From the NCBI GenBank assembly GCA_900546325.1, contig URCR01000011.1, positions 9,467 to 73,466 of the forward strand: a stretch of DNA of 64,000 nt, read 5' to 3'. The position numbers and the translations under genes are program-made. Positions 42,576 through 49,809 of this stretch are shown here, piece by piece. The stretch comes from an uncultured Lachnospiraceae bacterium. GTDB taxonomy: Bacteria; Bacillota; Clostridia; Lachnospirales; Lachnospiraceae. The notes beneath the pieces were generated by a model. It searched no databases, was not told where the DNA came from, and was given only the letters and a program-made list of their open reading frames with translations. Every line of letters starts with the position of its first letter. The stretch's first letter is position 1.

Positions 42576-42733
42576 GCGCTGCCCATCTCCGATCTTTCCA
42601 GTCTTACAAGTGTTCCTTCCCCGGATAATTCCGTCTCCCGCACATCCGTAAAATAATAACAGATTCCAACGACCATTGCCGCCGCAACGACGCAGAGCAG
42701 ACAGATCCAGATTTTCTTTCTTGCATTATCCAT
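42545..42733 (-). CDS. Small single-pass membrane protein, first gene of the spoVA operon
   Basis: A 62-residue frame with a very good ribosome binding site (AAAGGTGG, seven bases before ATG). The start (MDNARKK) leads into one hydrophobic segment (IWICLLCVVAAAMVVGICYY) and a short charged outer part (FTDVRETELSGEGTLVRLER). The last ten codons overlap spoVAA by 31 bases. It lies directly behind a probable forespore promoter, so it should be made with SpoVA. I do not recognise a family. It is not a truncated SpoVA subunit. Confidence 0.66.
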   Translation of the reverse strand: MDNARKKIWICLLCVVAAAMVVGICYYFTDVRETELSGEGTLVRLERSEMGSAWQRQIKNYI

Positions 42734-42809
42734 TTTTGCACCACCTTTCTGACACTTCCCTGCCGCACAAATCTGATGCTTCTCTGTCCCGGCAGAGATT
42801 GCTTATTCC

Positions 42810-42838
42810 TATTATTTCCGCATTTGGAAAACCTATAC
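42810..42838 (-). promoter_or_regulatory. Probable forespore (sigma-F/sigma-G) promoter of the spoVA operon
   Basis: Minus strand GTATA (42838-42834), 14-base spacer, GGAAATAATA (42819-42810). These fit the GYWTA and GGnrAnAnTw elements of forespore sigma factors; the usual spacer is one base longer or so. It lies between the sigF terminator and the small first gene, where a spoVA promoter is expected. Confidence 0.58.
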
Positions 42839-42852
42839 TCTTCAAGAAAACG

Positions 42853-42890
42853 AAAAAAGAGGAAGCCACTCTCGCTTGAGCTGCTCCCTC
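42853..42890 (-). terminator. Terminator of the spoIIA operon
   Basis: Minus strand GAGGGAGC pairs with GCTTCCTC (one G-U) around a 16-base loop, then TTTTTT. It separates sigF from the spoVA promoter. Confidence 0.82.
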
Positions 42891-42971
42891 ACTGATCCAA
42901 AACATCCTGTTACGCATCAGATCTTTTCCGTTTTCTATTTTTCCTGCATCGGATGCACTGCCTGGCCAGCT

Positions 42972-43694
42972 TCACCCAGTCTGTATTTTTGTCTTCATAT
43001 TTTTCAAAATCTTCTTTTCAAGCCTTGACACCTGCACTTGTGAAATCCCCAGCTTTTTCCCAATTTCCGACTGCGTCTGATTCGCAAAATACCGCAGATA
43101 GATCAACTGGCGTTCTTCTCTGTCAAGTTCCTCAAGAAGCTGACGGATCAGCATCTGATTTAATATCGTTTCCTCTTGTCCCTCCTCTTCTTCCAGCTTA
43201 TCGAGAAGCTGGATCTCATTTCCATCTTTTTGATAAATCGGTTTGTGCAGCGACTCTACTTCCCCGCTTGCATCAAGCGCCATCGCAAGTTCTTCCTTCT
43301 CCACTTCCATCTCCTCTGCCAGTTCCTCCATCGTAGGCTCCCGATTGTACTTCTTCTGAAGACGCTCCCTTGCCAGAAATGCTTTGTATGCCGTCTCCTT
43401 TAACGACCGGCTCACTTTGATCATCCCATCGTCTCTTAGAAATCTCCGGATCTCCCCGGAGATCATAGGCACTGCATAGGTTGAAAATTTCACATCATAA
43501 TTCAGATCAAATTTGTCAATCGCTTTCAAAAGTCCGATGCTTCCGATCTGAAACAGATCTTCACTGTCGGTTCCCCTTCCGAAGAAACGCTTCACAATGC
43601 ACCATACAAGCCCTGTATTTTCCTCCACTAATTGTTCTCTCGCTTTCTCATCTCCATCGTGTGATCTTTGAATTAAAGCGATTGTGTGGTCCAT
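42972..43694 (-). CDS. sigF: RNA polymerase sigma-F factor
   Basis: First forespore sigma factor of sporulation. The 240-residue protein has region 2 (EDLFQIGSIGLLKAIDKFDL and KFSTYAVPMISGEIRRFLRD), region 3 (MIKVSRSLKETAYKAF) and a region 4 helix-turn-helix (QSEIGKKLGISQVQVSRLEK). It overlaps spoIIAB by 22 bases. Held inactive by SpoIIAB until SpoIIAA is dephosphorylated. Confidence 0.96.
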   Translation of the reverse strand: MDHTIALIQRSHDGDEKAREQLVEENTGLVWCIVKRFFGRGTDSEDLFQIGSIGLLKAIDKFDLNYDVKFSTYAVPMISGEIRRFLRDDGMIKVSRSLKETAYKAFLARERLQKKYNREPTMEELAEEMEVEKEELAMALDASGEVESLHKPIYQKDGNEIQLLDKLEEEEGQEETILNQMLIRQLLEELDREERQLIYLRYFANQTQSEIGKKLGISQVQVSRLEKKILKNMKTKIQTG

Positions 43695-44131
43695 AAGTCC
43701 CTGCCTTTCCCGATTGTCTTCTTCATTCGGACAAGTGTCCCTTTTCCTAATTCGGATTCTACGTGCACATTGTCCATAAACGCCTCCATAAAGGCAAATC
43801 CCATTCCGGAACGATCAAGTTCCGGCCTTGTCGTAAACAGCGGCTCCATCGCCTTTTCGATATTTTCAATTCCCTTTCCTTCATCTCTGATCTCCACATA
43901 GAGTGTCTGCCCTTCTATCCAGCACCGGATTGAGATTTTCTCTACTTTCCCGCCATACCCGTGGATCAGTGCATTTGTGACTGCCTCGGAGACCGCTGTC
44001 TTTACATCCGATACTTCCTCCAATGTCGGATTTAGCTGTGTCATAAACGCCGCAACCGACACGCGTGCGAACCCTTCATTGACCGGTCTGCTGTCAAATA
44101 CCAGTTCCATTTCATTTGTGTTCTTCATCAT
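43673..44131 (-). CDS. spoIIAB: Anti-sigma-F factor, serine kinase SpoIIAB
   Basis: GHKL-type kinase that binds sigma-F and phosphorylates SpoIIAA. In 152 residues: N box (VKTAVSEAVTNALIHGY), G1 (VEIRDEGKGIENIEKA) and G2 (RPELDRSGMGFAFMEAFMD). It starts seven bases after GAGGAGG. The start overlaps the SpoIIAA stop by four bases, so the three proteins are made in balanced amounts. Confidence 0.96.
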   Translation of the reverse strand: MMKNTNEMELVFDSRPVNEGFARVSVAAFMTQLNPTLEEVSDVKTAVSEAVTNALIHGYGGKVEKISIRCWIEGQTLYVEIRDEGKGIENIEKAMEPLFTTRPELDRSGMGFAFMEAFMDNVHVESELGKGTLVRMKKTIGKGRDLWTTQSL

Positions 44132-44442
44132 TCTTTTTCCTCCTCAAACATCTGGATTATTTTCGTCACACCTGACATTTTCAATATTTTTCTGATCCGC
44201 TCATTTGCATGCACTGCCCAGACTTCCCCACCGACTAAATAGACCAGCTTGTATCTTCCCATAATGACTCCGATCCCCGAACTGTCCATAAAATTTGTGT
44301 CTGCAAAGTCAAAAATAACATATTTAATGTGATTATGCGCGATCAGCATATCCGCCTTCTTCCTCACTTGTTCTGCATTACAGTGATCCAGCTCTGCGGG
44401 AAGAAAAATCGTAAGACTGTTTTCCTCTATCTGATATTCCAT
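44128..44442 (-). CDS. spoIIAA: Anti-anti-sigma factor SpoIIAA
   Basis: STAS-domain protein of 104 residues. The phosphorylatable serine lies in NFMDSSGIGVIMGRYK. When unphosphorylated it releases sigma-F from SpoIIAB. First gene of the operon. I looked for a sigma-H promoter in the 50 bases upstream; ATGGAATAA at a -10-like place is suggestive, but no matching -35 is present. Confidence 0.95.
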   Translation of the reverse strand: MEYQIEENSLTIFLPAELDHCNAEQVRKKADMLIAHNHIKYVIFDFADTNFMDSSGIGVIMGRYKLVYLVGGEVWAVHANERIRKILKMSGVTKIIQMFEEEKE

Positions 44443-44490
44443 ATAAACCTCCTGTTTTTATTCCATAGCATTCCGAAGGAATTTTCTATA

Positions 44491-44530
44491 AAGTAAAAAA
44501 GGACATACACATCCTCTGTGTATCTCCTTT
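44491..44530 (-). terminator. Terminator after the TPR protein gene
   Basis: Minus strand: AAAGGA-ATACACA pairs with TGTGTAT-TCCTTT (one opposed G-G), loop of 5 bases, then TTTTTT. Ends the valS-to-TPR gene group, upstream of spoIIAA. Confidence 0.85.
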
Positions 44531-44548
44531 TCTTTCGTACTTCTGCTG

Positions 44549-46060
44549 CTATTGATATCCGTCTCCTTCGTAAGTCACATCCCCATAGGAATCTCCGGTC
44601 CCCTGATCGTTATCATACGACTCCTGATTTCCTTGTCCCTGAGCATTTCCTGTGTCACTTCCGGCAGTATCCCCATAAGTACTGCCGGAATCATAATACA
44701 CATTTCCTTCTGACTGCCCGTAATCCGTACTGTCTTCCGTATCAGATCCCTGGTCATTTGCCGGAGTCCCTTTTTGTGCCTCTTCTGCTCGCTTTGCAAC
44801 ATCGGTTTTCGGATAGGCGTCGATGATCTGCTTGTACATCGCCTCAGCTTTGTCCTTTTCGTTGTTCAGCAGATAAGAGTCCCCGAGCAACAGCAGAGCC
44901 TCTCCATCTTTGTAGTGCTCGTCCATCCGGATCAGTTCTTCCAAAAGCTCAATCGCTTTTTGATAATCCCCCTGCTGATAGCTTGCCTTGGCACTGCTGT
45001 AATGTTCGGCACAGACACTCGGATACACTTCATCCGCGATTGCCTGATACTGTACTTGCCCCTGATCTCCGAGTGAATCCTTCTGCACTTCCAGAAGTTC
45101 CTTTGCAAGTGTTGCATAAGCATACTGCCCGGAACTGTAATGGTCCTTGACTGTCAAAAGCTTCTCATAACTGTCCTTTGCTGCCAGCGCCGCTGCCGTT
45201 GCAGCCTCATTCTCATCTGAAGAATTTCTTATTGTCTCCAGTTCCTTCTTCATCGCACTGATCTGTGCATCTTTGGAATTGATTTCCTCGGTAAATGCAA
45301 GCACGGATTTGTTGCTGCGGTTGGATTTCACTTCATTGACCGCCGGAACGATCAGGAACCATACAACTGCAGCTCCCAGTAAAATTCCGATAACAATATT
45401 CAGAATGGTAAGAAATCCTGCATTCTCTTTCAACGGAGAAACCGCCGGCTGAATGATCGTGTCATTGCCGATCGGATATGCCTTCTGCTCCCTCCCCTTC
45501 GTTCCTTGTTTCCCTCTGAGTGCAGACAGTTCCTGCATATATTTCAATGTCGTCTCATTTGTCGTATCGAGATGATGTGCCCGCTTTAATGCCTGCTTTG
45601 CCTTCTGATACTGCTCTGTTTTTAAATACAGCAGTGCCAGAAGCTGAAGTGCTTTCAGATAAGACGGATGGATCTGCACCGCCTTTTTCAGCTGGATCAC
45701 CGCTAGATCTTCCGATCCCTGATCACAGTAAACAAGACACTGATTATACATCTGTACTGCTTTGTCGATTTCTTCCAGTGTTTTCTTATCCTTCTGTATC
45801 TCTCTGATAAAGTGTCCTGCCAGATTGTCTGACTTCTGAAAATTCTGGCTGATGATCCACTCTACGATTGCCTCCGCGATCTCTCCTCTCTCATAATATA
45901 CAAGTCCCAGAAGATTTCTCGCCAAGATATTCTCTCTGTTATATTGAAGGCTCCGCTTTAGCGACTGGACGGCGCCTGATATGTCCCTTATTTTTGCTTT
46001 TCTCAGTCCATCATTATACCAGTAATTTGACTGATGTAATATTTTCTCCGTATACTCCAT
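44549..46060 (-). CDS. Single-pass membrane protein with TPR domains on both sides and a low-complexity tail
   Basis: A 503-residue protein. The cytoplasmic part (about residues 1-170) has TPR units (AVQSLKRSLQYNRENILARN; AVIQLKKAVQIHPSYLKALQ; AKQALKRAHHLDTTNETTLK). One membrane segment follows (TILNIVIGILLGAAVVWFLI, about 219-238), then a coiled stretch and a second TPR set (AIELLEELIRMDEHYKDGEA; AEAMYKQIIDAYPKTDVAKR). The last 65 residues are rich in Ser, Asp, Gly, Tyr and Gln with no fold visible. A scaffold role at the envelope is plausible; no partner is known. It lies between the folC-linked small gene and the sporulation operon. Confidence 0.8.
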   Translation of the reverse strand: MEYTEKILHQSNYWYNDGLRKAKIRDISGAVQSLKRSLQYNRENILARNLLGLVYYERGEIAEAIVEWIISQNFQKSDNLAGHFIREIQKDKKTLEEIDKAVQMYNQCLVYCDQGSEDLAVIQLKKAVQIHPSYLKALQLLALLYLKTEQYQKAKQALKRAHHLDTTNETTLKYMQELSALRGKQGTKGREQKAYPIGNDTIIQPAVSPLKENAGFLTILNIVIGILLGAAVVWFLIVPAVNEVKSNRSNKSVLAFTEEINSKDAQISAMKKELETIRNSSDENEAATAAALAAKDSYEKLLTVKDHYSSGQYAYATLAKELLEVQKDSLGDQGQVQYQAIADEVYPSVCAEHYSSAKASYQQGDYQKAIELLEELIRMDEHYKDGEALLLLGDSYLLNNEKDKAEAMYKQIIDAYPKTDVAKRAEEAQKGTPANDQGSDTEDSTDYGQSEGNVYYDSGSTYGDTAGSDTGNAQGQGNQESYDNDQGTGDSYGDVTYEGDGYQ

Positions 46061-46083
46061 GCAATTCCACCGTAATCTTTCTG

Positions 46084-46218
46084 CTATTTCGCCTGACTGA
46101 GCATCTCCCGCAGAATATCAGTCATATCAGACAAATCTTCCTGATACACCGCCTCCTCTATGTCATCCACTTCCAGGCTTGGTTTGAATTTTTTTAATTC
46201 TTCTTCGTAATCTAACAT
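46084..46218 (-). CDS. 44-aa acidic protein overlapping the end of folC
   Basis: A small frame with GGGAGA six bases before ATG. The product (MLDYEEELKKFKPSLEVDDI, then EEAVYQEDLSDMTDILREML, SQAK) is acidic, helical and without a signal. The start overlaps the folC stop by seven bases, which suggests coupled translation. Short acidic proteins at this place next to a TPR gene look conserved in Lachnospiraceae, but that is memory, not tested. No function known. Confidence 0.62.
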   Translation of the reverse strand: MLDYEEELKKFKPSLEVDDIEEAVYQEDLSDMTDILREMLSQAK

Positions 46219-47510
46219 CGTGGTTCTCCCTTCACAAGCTCTTTGATCATACCTACAAGGTAGAGTGAGCCAAGACAGTAGGCGATGCCGTCTTCTCCCT
46301 TTTGTCTCATCATCTCCGCCCATGCCTCTTCTAATTGTTCCCTGACAGTCACTTCACTGTCTGTATACTTCCGTACAATCCGGGCAAGTTCGCCCGCGTC
46401 GGCTTTTCGTGTACTTTCTACGGTGGTGATCACATAGCTGTCCACAGATAAATTCTGACACAATTGTGCGATCATCTTCTCGTATTCTTTCTCTTTGACT
46501 ACGGAAAACAGAATCACAGTCCGTCCGCCGTTTACAGGTCTTCTCTGCACTGTCTCTACGAACCGCTCCACTGCATTCTCGTTGTGTGCTCCGTCTATGT
46601 AGACTCCCGGGAGGATTTCTTCCATTCTCCCCGTCCATTTTACATGAAAAAGCGTATCCGCCCATAGTTCCAAATGTCTCTCTGGCAGAAGAAGCTGTAC
46701 CGCCTCCAATGCAAGAAGTGCATTGTCCACCTGATAACATCCGGTATTCGAAAGCCTCCATGTAGTATCTTCATCATACGCACTTCGTTTTGAAAATGCA
46801 ATATGTTTCTCTGTGATTTCCTGAATTTCGTACGCATCTTTCGTGATTTCTCTGCAAGGTGCGTCATATTTCTCCGCAATTTGTCGAAGAACGGCCGCTG
46901 CCCGCACATTATTTCCATCGAATACCAGCGGAACCTGTCTCTTGATGATCCCGCCTTTTTCTGCCGCGATTTTCTCTATCGTATCCCCCAGTATCTCCAT
47001 ATGATCCATCCCAATCGATGTGATCACTGTCAGCACCGGGTCATCGACTGCATTTGTGGCATCCAGCCTTCCGCCGAGTCCCGTCTCCAGCACAATATAC
47101 TCCATATCTGCCATCGCAAAAGCAGTCATCGCCATTCCAAACAAGAATTCAAAAAAAGTCGGATGTGCCAGCCCGTCTTTTTCCATCTCATCCACAGTGT
47201 TTTTTACTTTCCGGAAAACCTCAAGAAATGTTTCATCCTCAATCTCTTCCCCGTTCACCCTGATCCGCTCATTGATCTTCACAAGATGCGGTGAACTAAA
47301 GAATCCTGTCCTCTTTTTCTCCGCAAGCAAAAGAGCCTGTATGTATGCACATACAGAGCCCTTTCCGTTTGTCCCTGCCACATGAATCACTTTCCTTTCG
47401 GCCTGTGGATTTCCCAGCCTGGATAGAAACTCTTTTGTATGTGTCAGATGATTCTTCACTGTGAATTTCGGAATGTCTAAAATATATTCCACACTTTCCT
47501 GATAATTCAC
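46212..47510 (-). CDS. folC: Bifunctional folylpolyglutamate synthase / dihydrofolate synthase
   Basis: Adds glutamate to dihydropteroate and to folates, with ATP. The 432-residue Mur-ligase-fold protein shows VIHVAGTNGKGSVCAYIQAL (P-loop, residues 42-61), SPHLVKINERIRVNGEEI, MEYIVLETGLGGRLDATNAV and the C-terminal VYIDGAHNENAVERFVETV. Whether the dihydrofolate synthase activity is kept cannot be seen. No other folate gene is near. It follows the LTA synthase-family gene by 12 bases. Confidence 0.93.
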   Translation of the reverse strand: MNYQESVEYILDIPKFTVKNHLTHTKEFLSRLGNPQAERKVIHVAGTNGKGSVCAYIQALLLAEKKRTGFFSSPHLVKINERIRVNGEEIEDETFLEVFRKVKNTVDEMEKDGLAHPTFFEFLFGMAMTAFAMADMEYIVLETGLGGRLDATNAVDDPVLTVITSIGMDHMEILGDTIEKIAAEKGGIIKRQVPLVFDGNNVRAAAVLRQIAEKYDAPCREITKDAYEIQEITEKHIAFSKRSAYDEDTTWRLSNTGCYQVDNALLALEAVQLLLPERHLELWADTLFHVKWTGRMEEILPGVYIDGAHNENAVERFVETVQRRPVNGGRTVILFSVVKEKEYEKMIAQLCQNLSVDSYVITTVESTRKADAGELARIVRKYTDSEVTVREQLEEAWAEMMRQKGEDGIAYCLGSLYLVGMIKELVKGEPRC

Positions 47511-47522
47511 TTGTTTTCTCCA

Positions 47523-49784
47523 TTATTTCTGCGTTGTTTCAGACGGATTGTCTGCCGCATTCTTTGTTTCTTCTGTCACTGTTTTTTCATCTTCTGCTTT
47601 TTCTGCCTTTTTTTCTTCCTCTTCCAGCTGAAGCTTCAATTCCTCTGTCAGCTCTTCAATTTTGCCGTCATGGTAAATATATTCCGCGGAAGTCCGAAAG
47701 ACCGTATTGCTTGATCCCATCTGAACGATCGTGATGATATCTCCTTCTTTCAGCTCTGTTTCCTGAAGTTCAATCCTCGTGTTATTCAGGAATTTAGAAC
47801 TCTTCTTCTCCCCATTGACATAGACTTTACTGTATTTTGTAAAGTTCTCTCCGTAGAGACTGTACGTTCCGTCAAGCTGTGTGATCAGATCTGTCAGCAC
47901 GACATCCTTAATTCCCATCTGCATGTGTCCTTCCGGCACCGGATTTTTTCCTCCGTACACATACTTCTCTCCATAGAGAATATCATACTGCAGCATCTCC
48001 AGATCGAGCAGGTAGTTCTTCGTCTGTCTTCTTCTCTGGTGATAATTGAATATTGTTCCGGAATGGATATCAAGCTTCTCAAAAACATCTGCCATAATCT
48101 GGTAGGATGCAATATTTCGATCCTGTTTCTCCAGTCCGATATTGTCCCAAACTACGTAATTTGTATTGTACAGATATCTTCCCTTCAGGTCCTCTGATTC
48201 CAGTCCGAGTGTCGGAAGATGATCTCCATATAACACAAGAACCGTCGGCTCGTTTCTATTTTCTAATGCCTGCACAAGATCTCCTATAAACTGATCCACT
48301 TCATAAATCTGATTTACATAATACTCCCATGCACTTCTTGATTCTTCATCTTCAATTCCTGATACCTGTATCTTTGGATTATCCAGATGCTGTCCATAGT
48401 AATCTCCGTGGCTCTGTACCGTGATCCCAAATACAAAATCCTGCTGTTCCGTGGAATCCATCGCATCCATGATATGCTGTGTAAGGATATCATCCTTCGC
48501 CCATCCATTCTCGGTAAGCTGGAGAATATTCATAAATTCCTTACTTGTATAGCTATCAAATCCGATATTATTAAATACGGTTGCACGGCTGTAAAAATTT
48601 CCGCCGTTATTGTGAAGCGCATGTGTACCGTAGCCAAATCTTTTCAGCGCCGTTGCCGCACTCTCCGCAGTTTCTTTCTTTAAGATTGTCTTATACGGGT
48701 ACTCTCCAGGACCAAAATACCGCAGGTTCATTCCGGTCAGGACTTCAAATTCCGTGTTGGCAGTTCCCGCCCCCACTGATGGTACTTTGAAATATCCGGA
48801 CGAATATTTCTTGGAAAGTGCCCTGAAATTCGGAAGCGGATCCTGTGATGTCTGTAAAAATTCTACTTCGCTTGTATCAAAAAACGACTCCAGTTGGATA
48901 AAGACGATGTTCGGCATCTCTTTTCTTCCGGTCGTGGCCTCTGTAATCGCACCGTTCTCACTGATCTGATCGATCATCGCCTCACTGTAACCATTTGGCT
49001 GCGAAATTCCGGTGTTGAAGACACTGGACATAAAACAGTACGGAAAACCATAATCCTCATAGGCAAAGGCAATGTTTCCAAAATAGTTGGAGATCACACG
49101 CTTGTCAAGTGCAACATCCGTCACGAGGAAAAATGCCCCGAACCATACGACAACTCCGGTGAGCGCCAGCACTCTGTGCATCTTACCGGCATACTGGCCG
49201 CCTCTCTTCCACATAGAAATGACCCAGACGACTACCGCCGCGACACCGACGACTACCGCCACAAGCTCAATTCCGTTAAAGTAAGAATTGATCAAGGTCA
49301 CCGCATCTCCGGCAACCTTTAAATCCTGGGCATTAAACGGGGTAACACGCTTCATCAGCATGTACCCGTTCGTCACCCCAAGACCGATCCAGAACACGCT
49401 CAAAAGGATTCTGGCAAAAATACGTCTTCTCACGAGATACACAACGGAAAACGTAATAAAGATCAAAAATGAATTATACAAAAACACCTTCGGTGTCTCT
49501 ATCATATAACTCCACCCCTGTACAAGCGAATGTCTGGAAATACATTCAATGACCAGGTTCAAAAAACATGCCAAAAGTGCATGAAATACAAGTGAAAACT
49601 GATTCATGAACTTATAACACGGCGCCAGCTTTTTCGCCAGCGGACTGTTGCGTCTCTTCTCTAAAATCTGTTCCCTTCTCTCTTTTCTCTTCTTCCAATA
49701 CTGTTTAATATCTTCCGGCTTTAAATTTTTCACCCTTTTTATGCCACCCTTTAGATCGGGGCGTTTGATATGAATACGTTTCAT
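47523..49784 (-). CDS. LTA synthase family sulfatase-fold membrane protein
   Basis: A 753-residue membrane phosphotransferase related to LtaS. An unusual, very basic N-terminal 60 residues (KQYWKKRKERREQILEKRRN) precede five membrane segments (about 68-250). The extracellular domain has the metal and catalytic motifs: NIVFIQLESFFD, GAGTANTEFEVLTGM with the nucleophilic threonine, and VLYGDHLPTLG. After the catalytic domain comes a beta-rich piece (LDGTYSLYGENFTKYSKVYV and GDIITIVQMGSS) resembling an IPT/TIG fold, then a Glu/Lys-rich tail. It likely transfers glycerol phosphate or a similar group to a surface polymer. ATG 49784 follows GAGAGG. Confidence 0.87.
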   Translation of the reverse strand: MKRIHIKRPDLKGGIKRVKNLKPEDIKQYWKKRKERREQILEKRRNSPLAKKLAPCYKFMNQFSLVFHALLACFLNLVIECISRHSLVQGWSYMIETPKVFLYNSFLIFITFSVVYLVRRRIFARILLSVFWIGLGVTNGYMLMKRVTPFNAQDLKVAGDAVTLINSYFNGIELVAVVVGVAAVVVWVISMWKRGGQYAGKMHRVLALTGVVVWFGAFFLVTDVALDKRVISNYFGNIAFAYEDYGFPYCFMSSVFNTGISQPNGYSEAMIDQISENGAITEATTGRKEMPNIVFIQLESFFDTSEVEFLQTSQDPLPNFRALSKKYSSGYFKVPSVGAGTANTEFEVLTGMNLRYFGPGEYPYKTILKKETAESAATALKRFGYGTHALHNNGGNFYSRATVFNNIGFDSYTSKEFMNILQLTENGWAKDDILTQHIMDAMDSTEQQDFVFGITVQSHGDYYGQHLDNPKIQVSGIEDEESRSAWEYYVNQIYEVDQFIGDLVQALENRNEPTVLVLYGDHLPTLGLESEDLKGRYLYNTNYVVWDNIGLEKQDRNIASYQIMADVFEKLDIHSGTIFNYHQRRRQTKNYLLDLEMLQYDILYGEKYVYGGKNPVPEGHMQMGIKDVVLTDLITQLDGTYSLYGENFTKYSKVYVNGEKKSSKFLNNTRIELQETELKEGDIITIVQMGSSNTVFRTSAEYIYHDGKIEELTEELKLQLEEEEKKAEKAEDEKTVTEETKNAADNPSETTQK

Positions 49785-49809
49785 TGTCACCTCTCACAAT
49801 CTGATGTGC

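Noticed and set aside
44443..44500. Sigma-H promoter before spoIIAA
   Set aside because: ATGGAATAA fits the -10 pattern, but no AGGA-type -35 lies 11-12 bases before it, so I do not list it as a feature.
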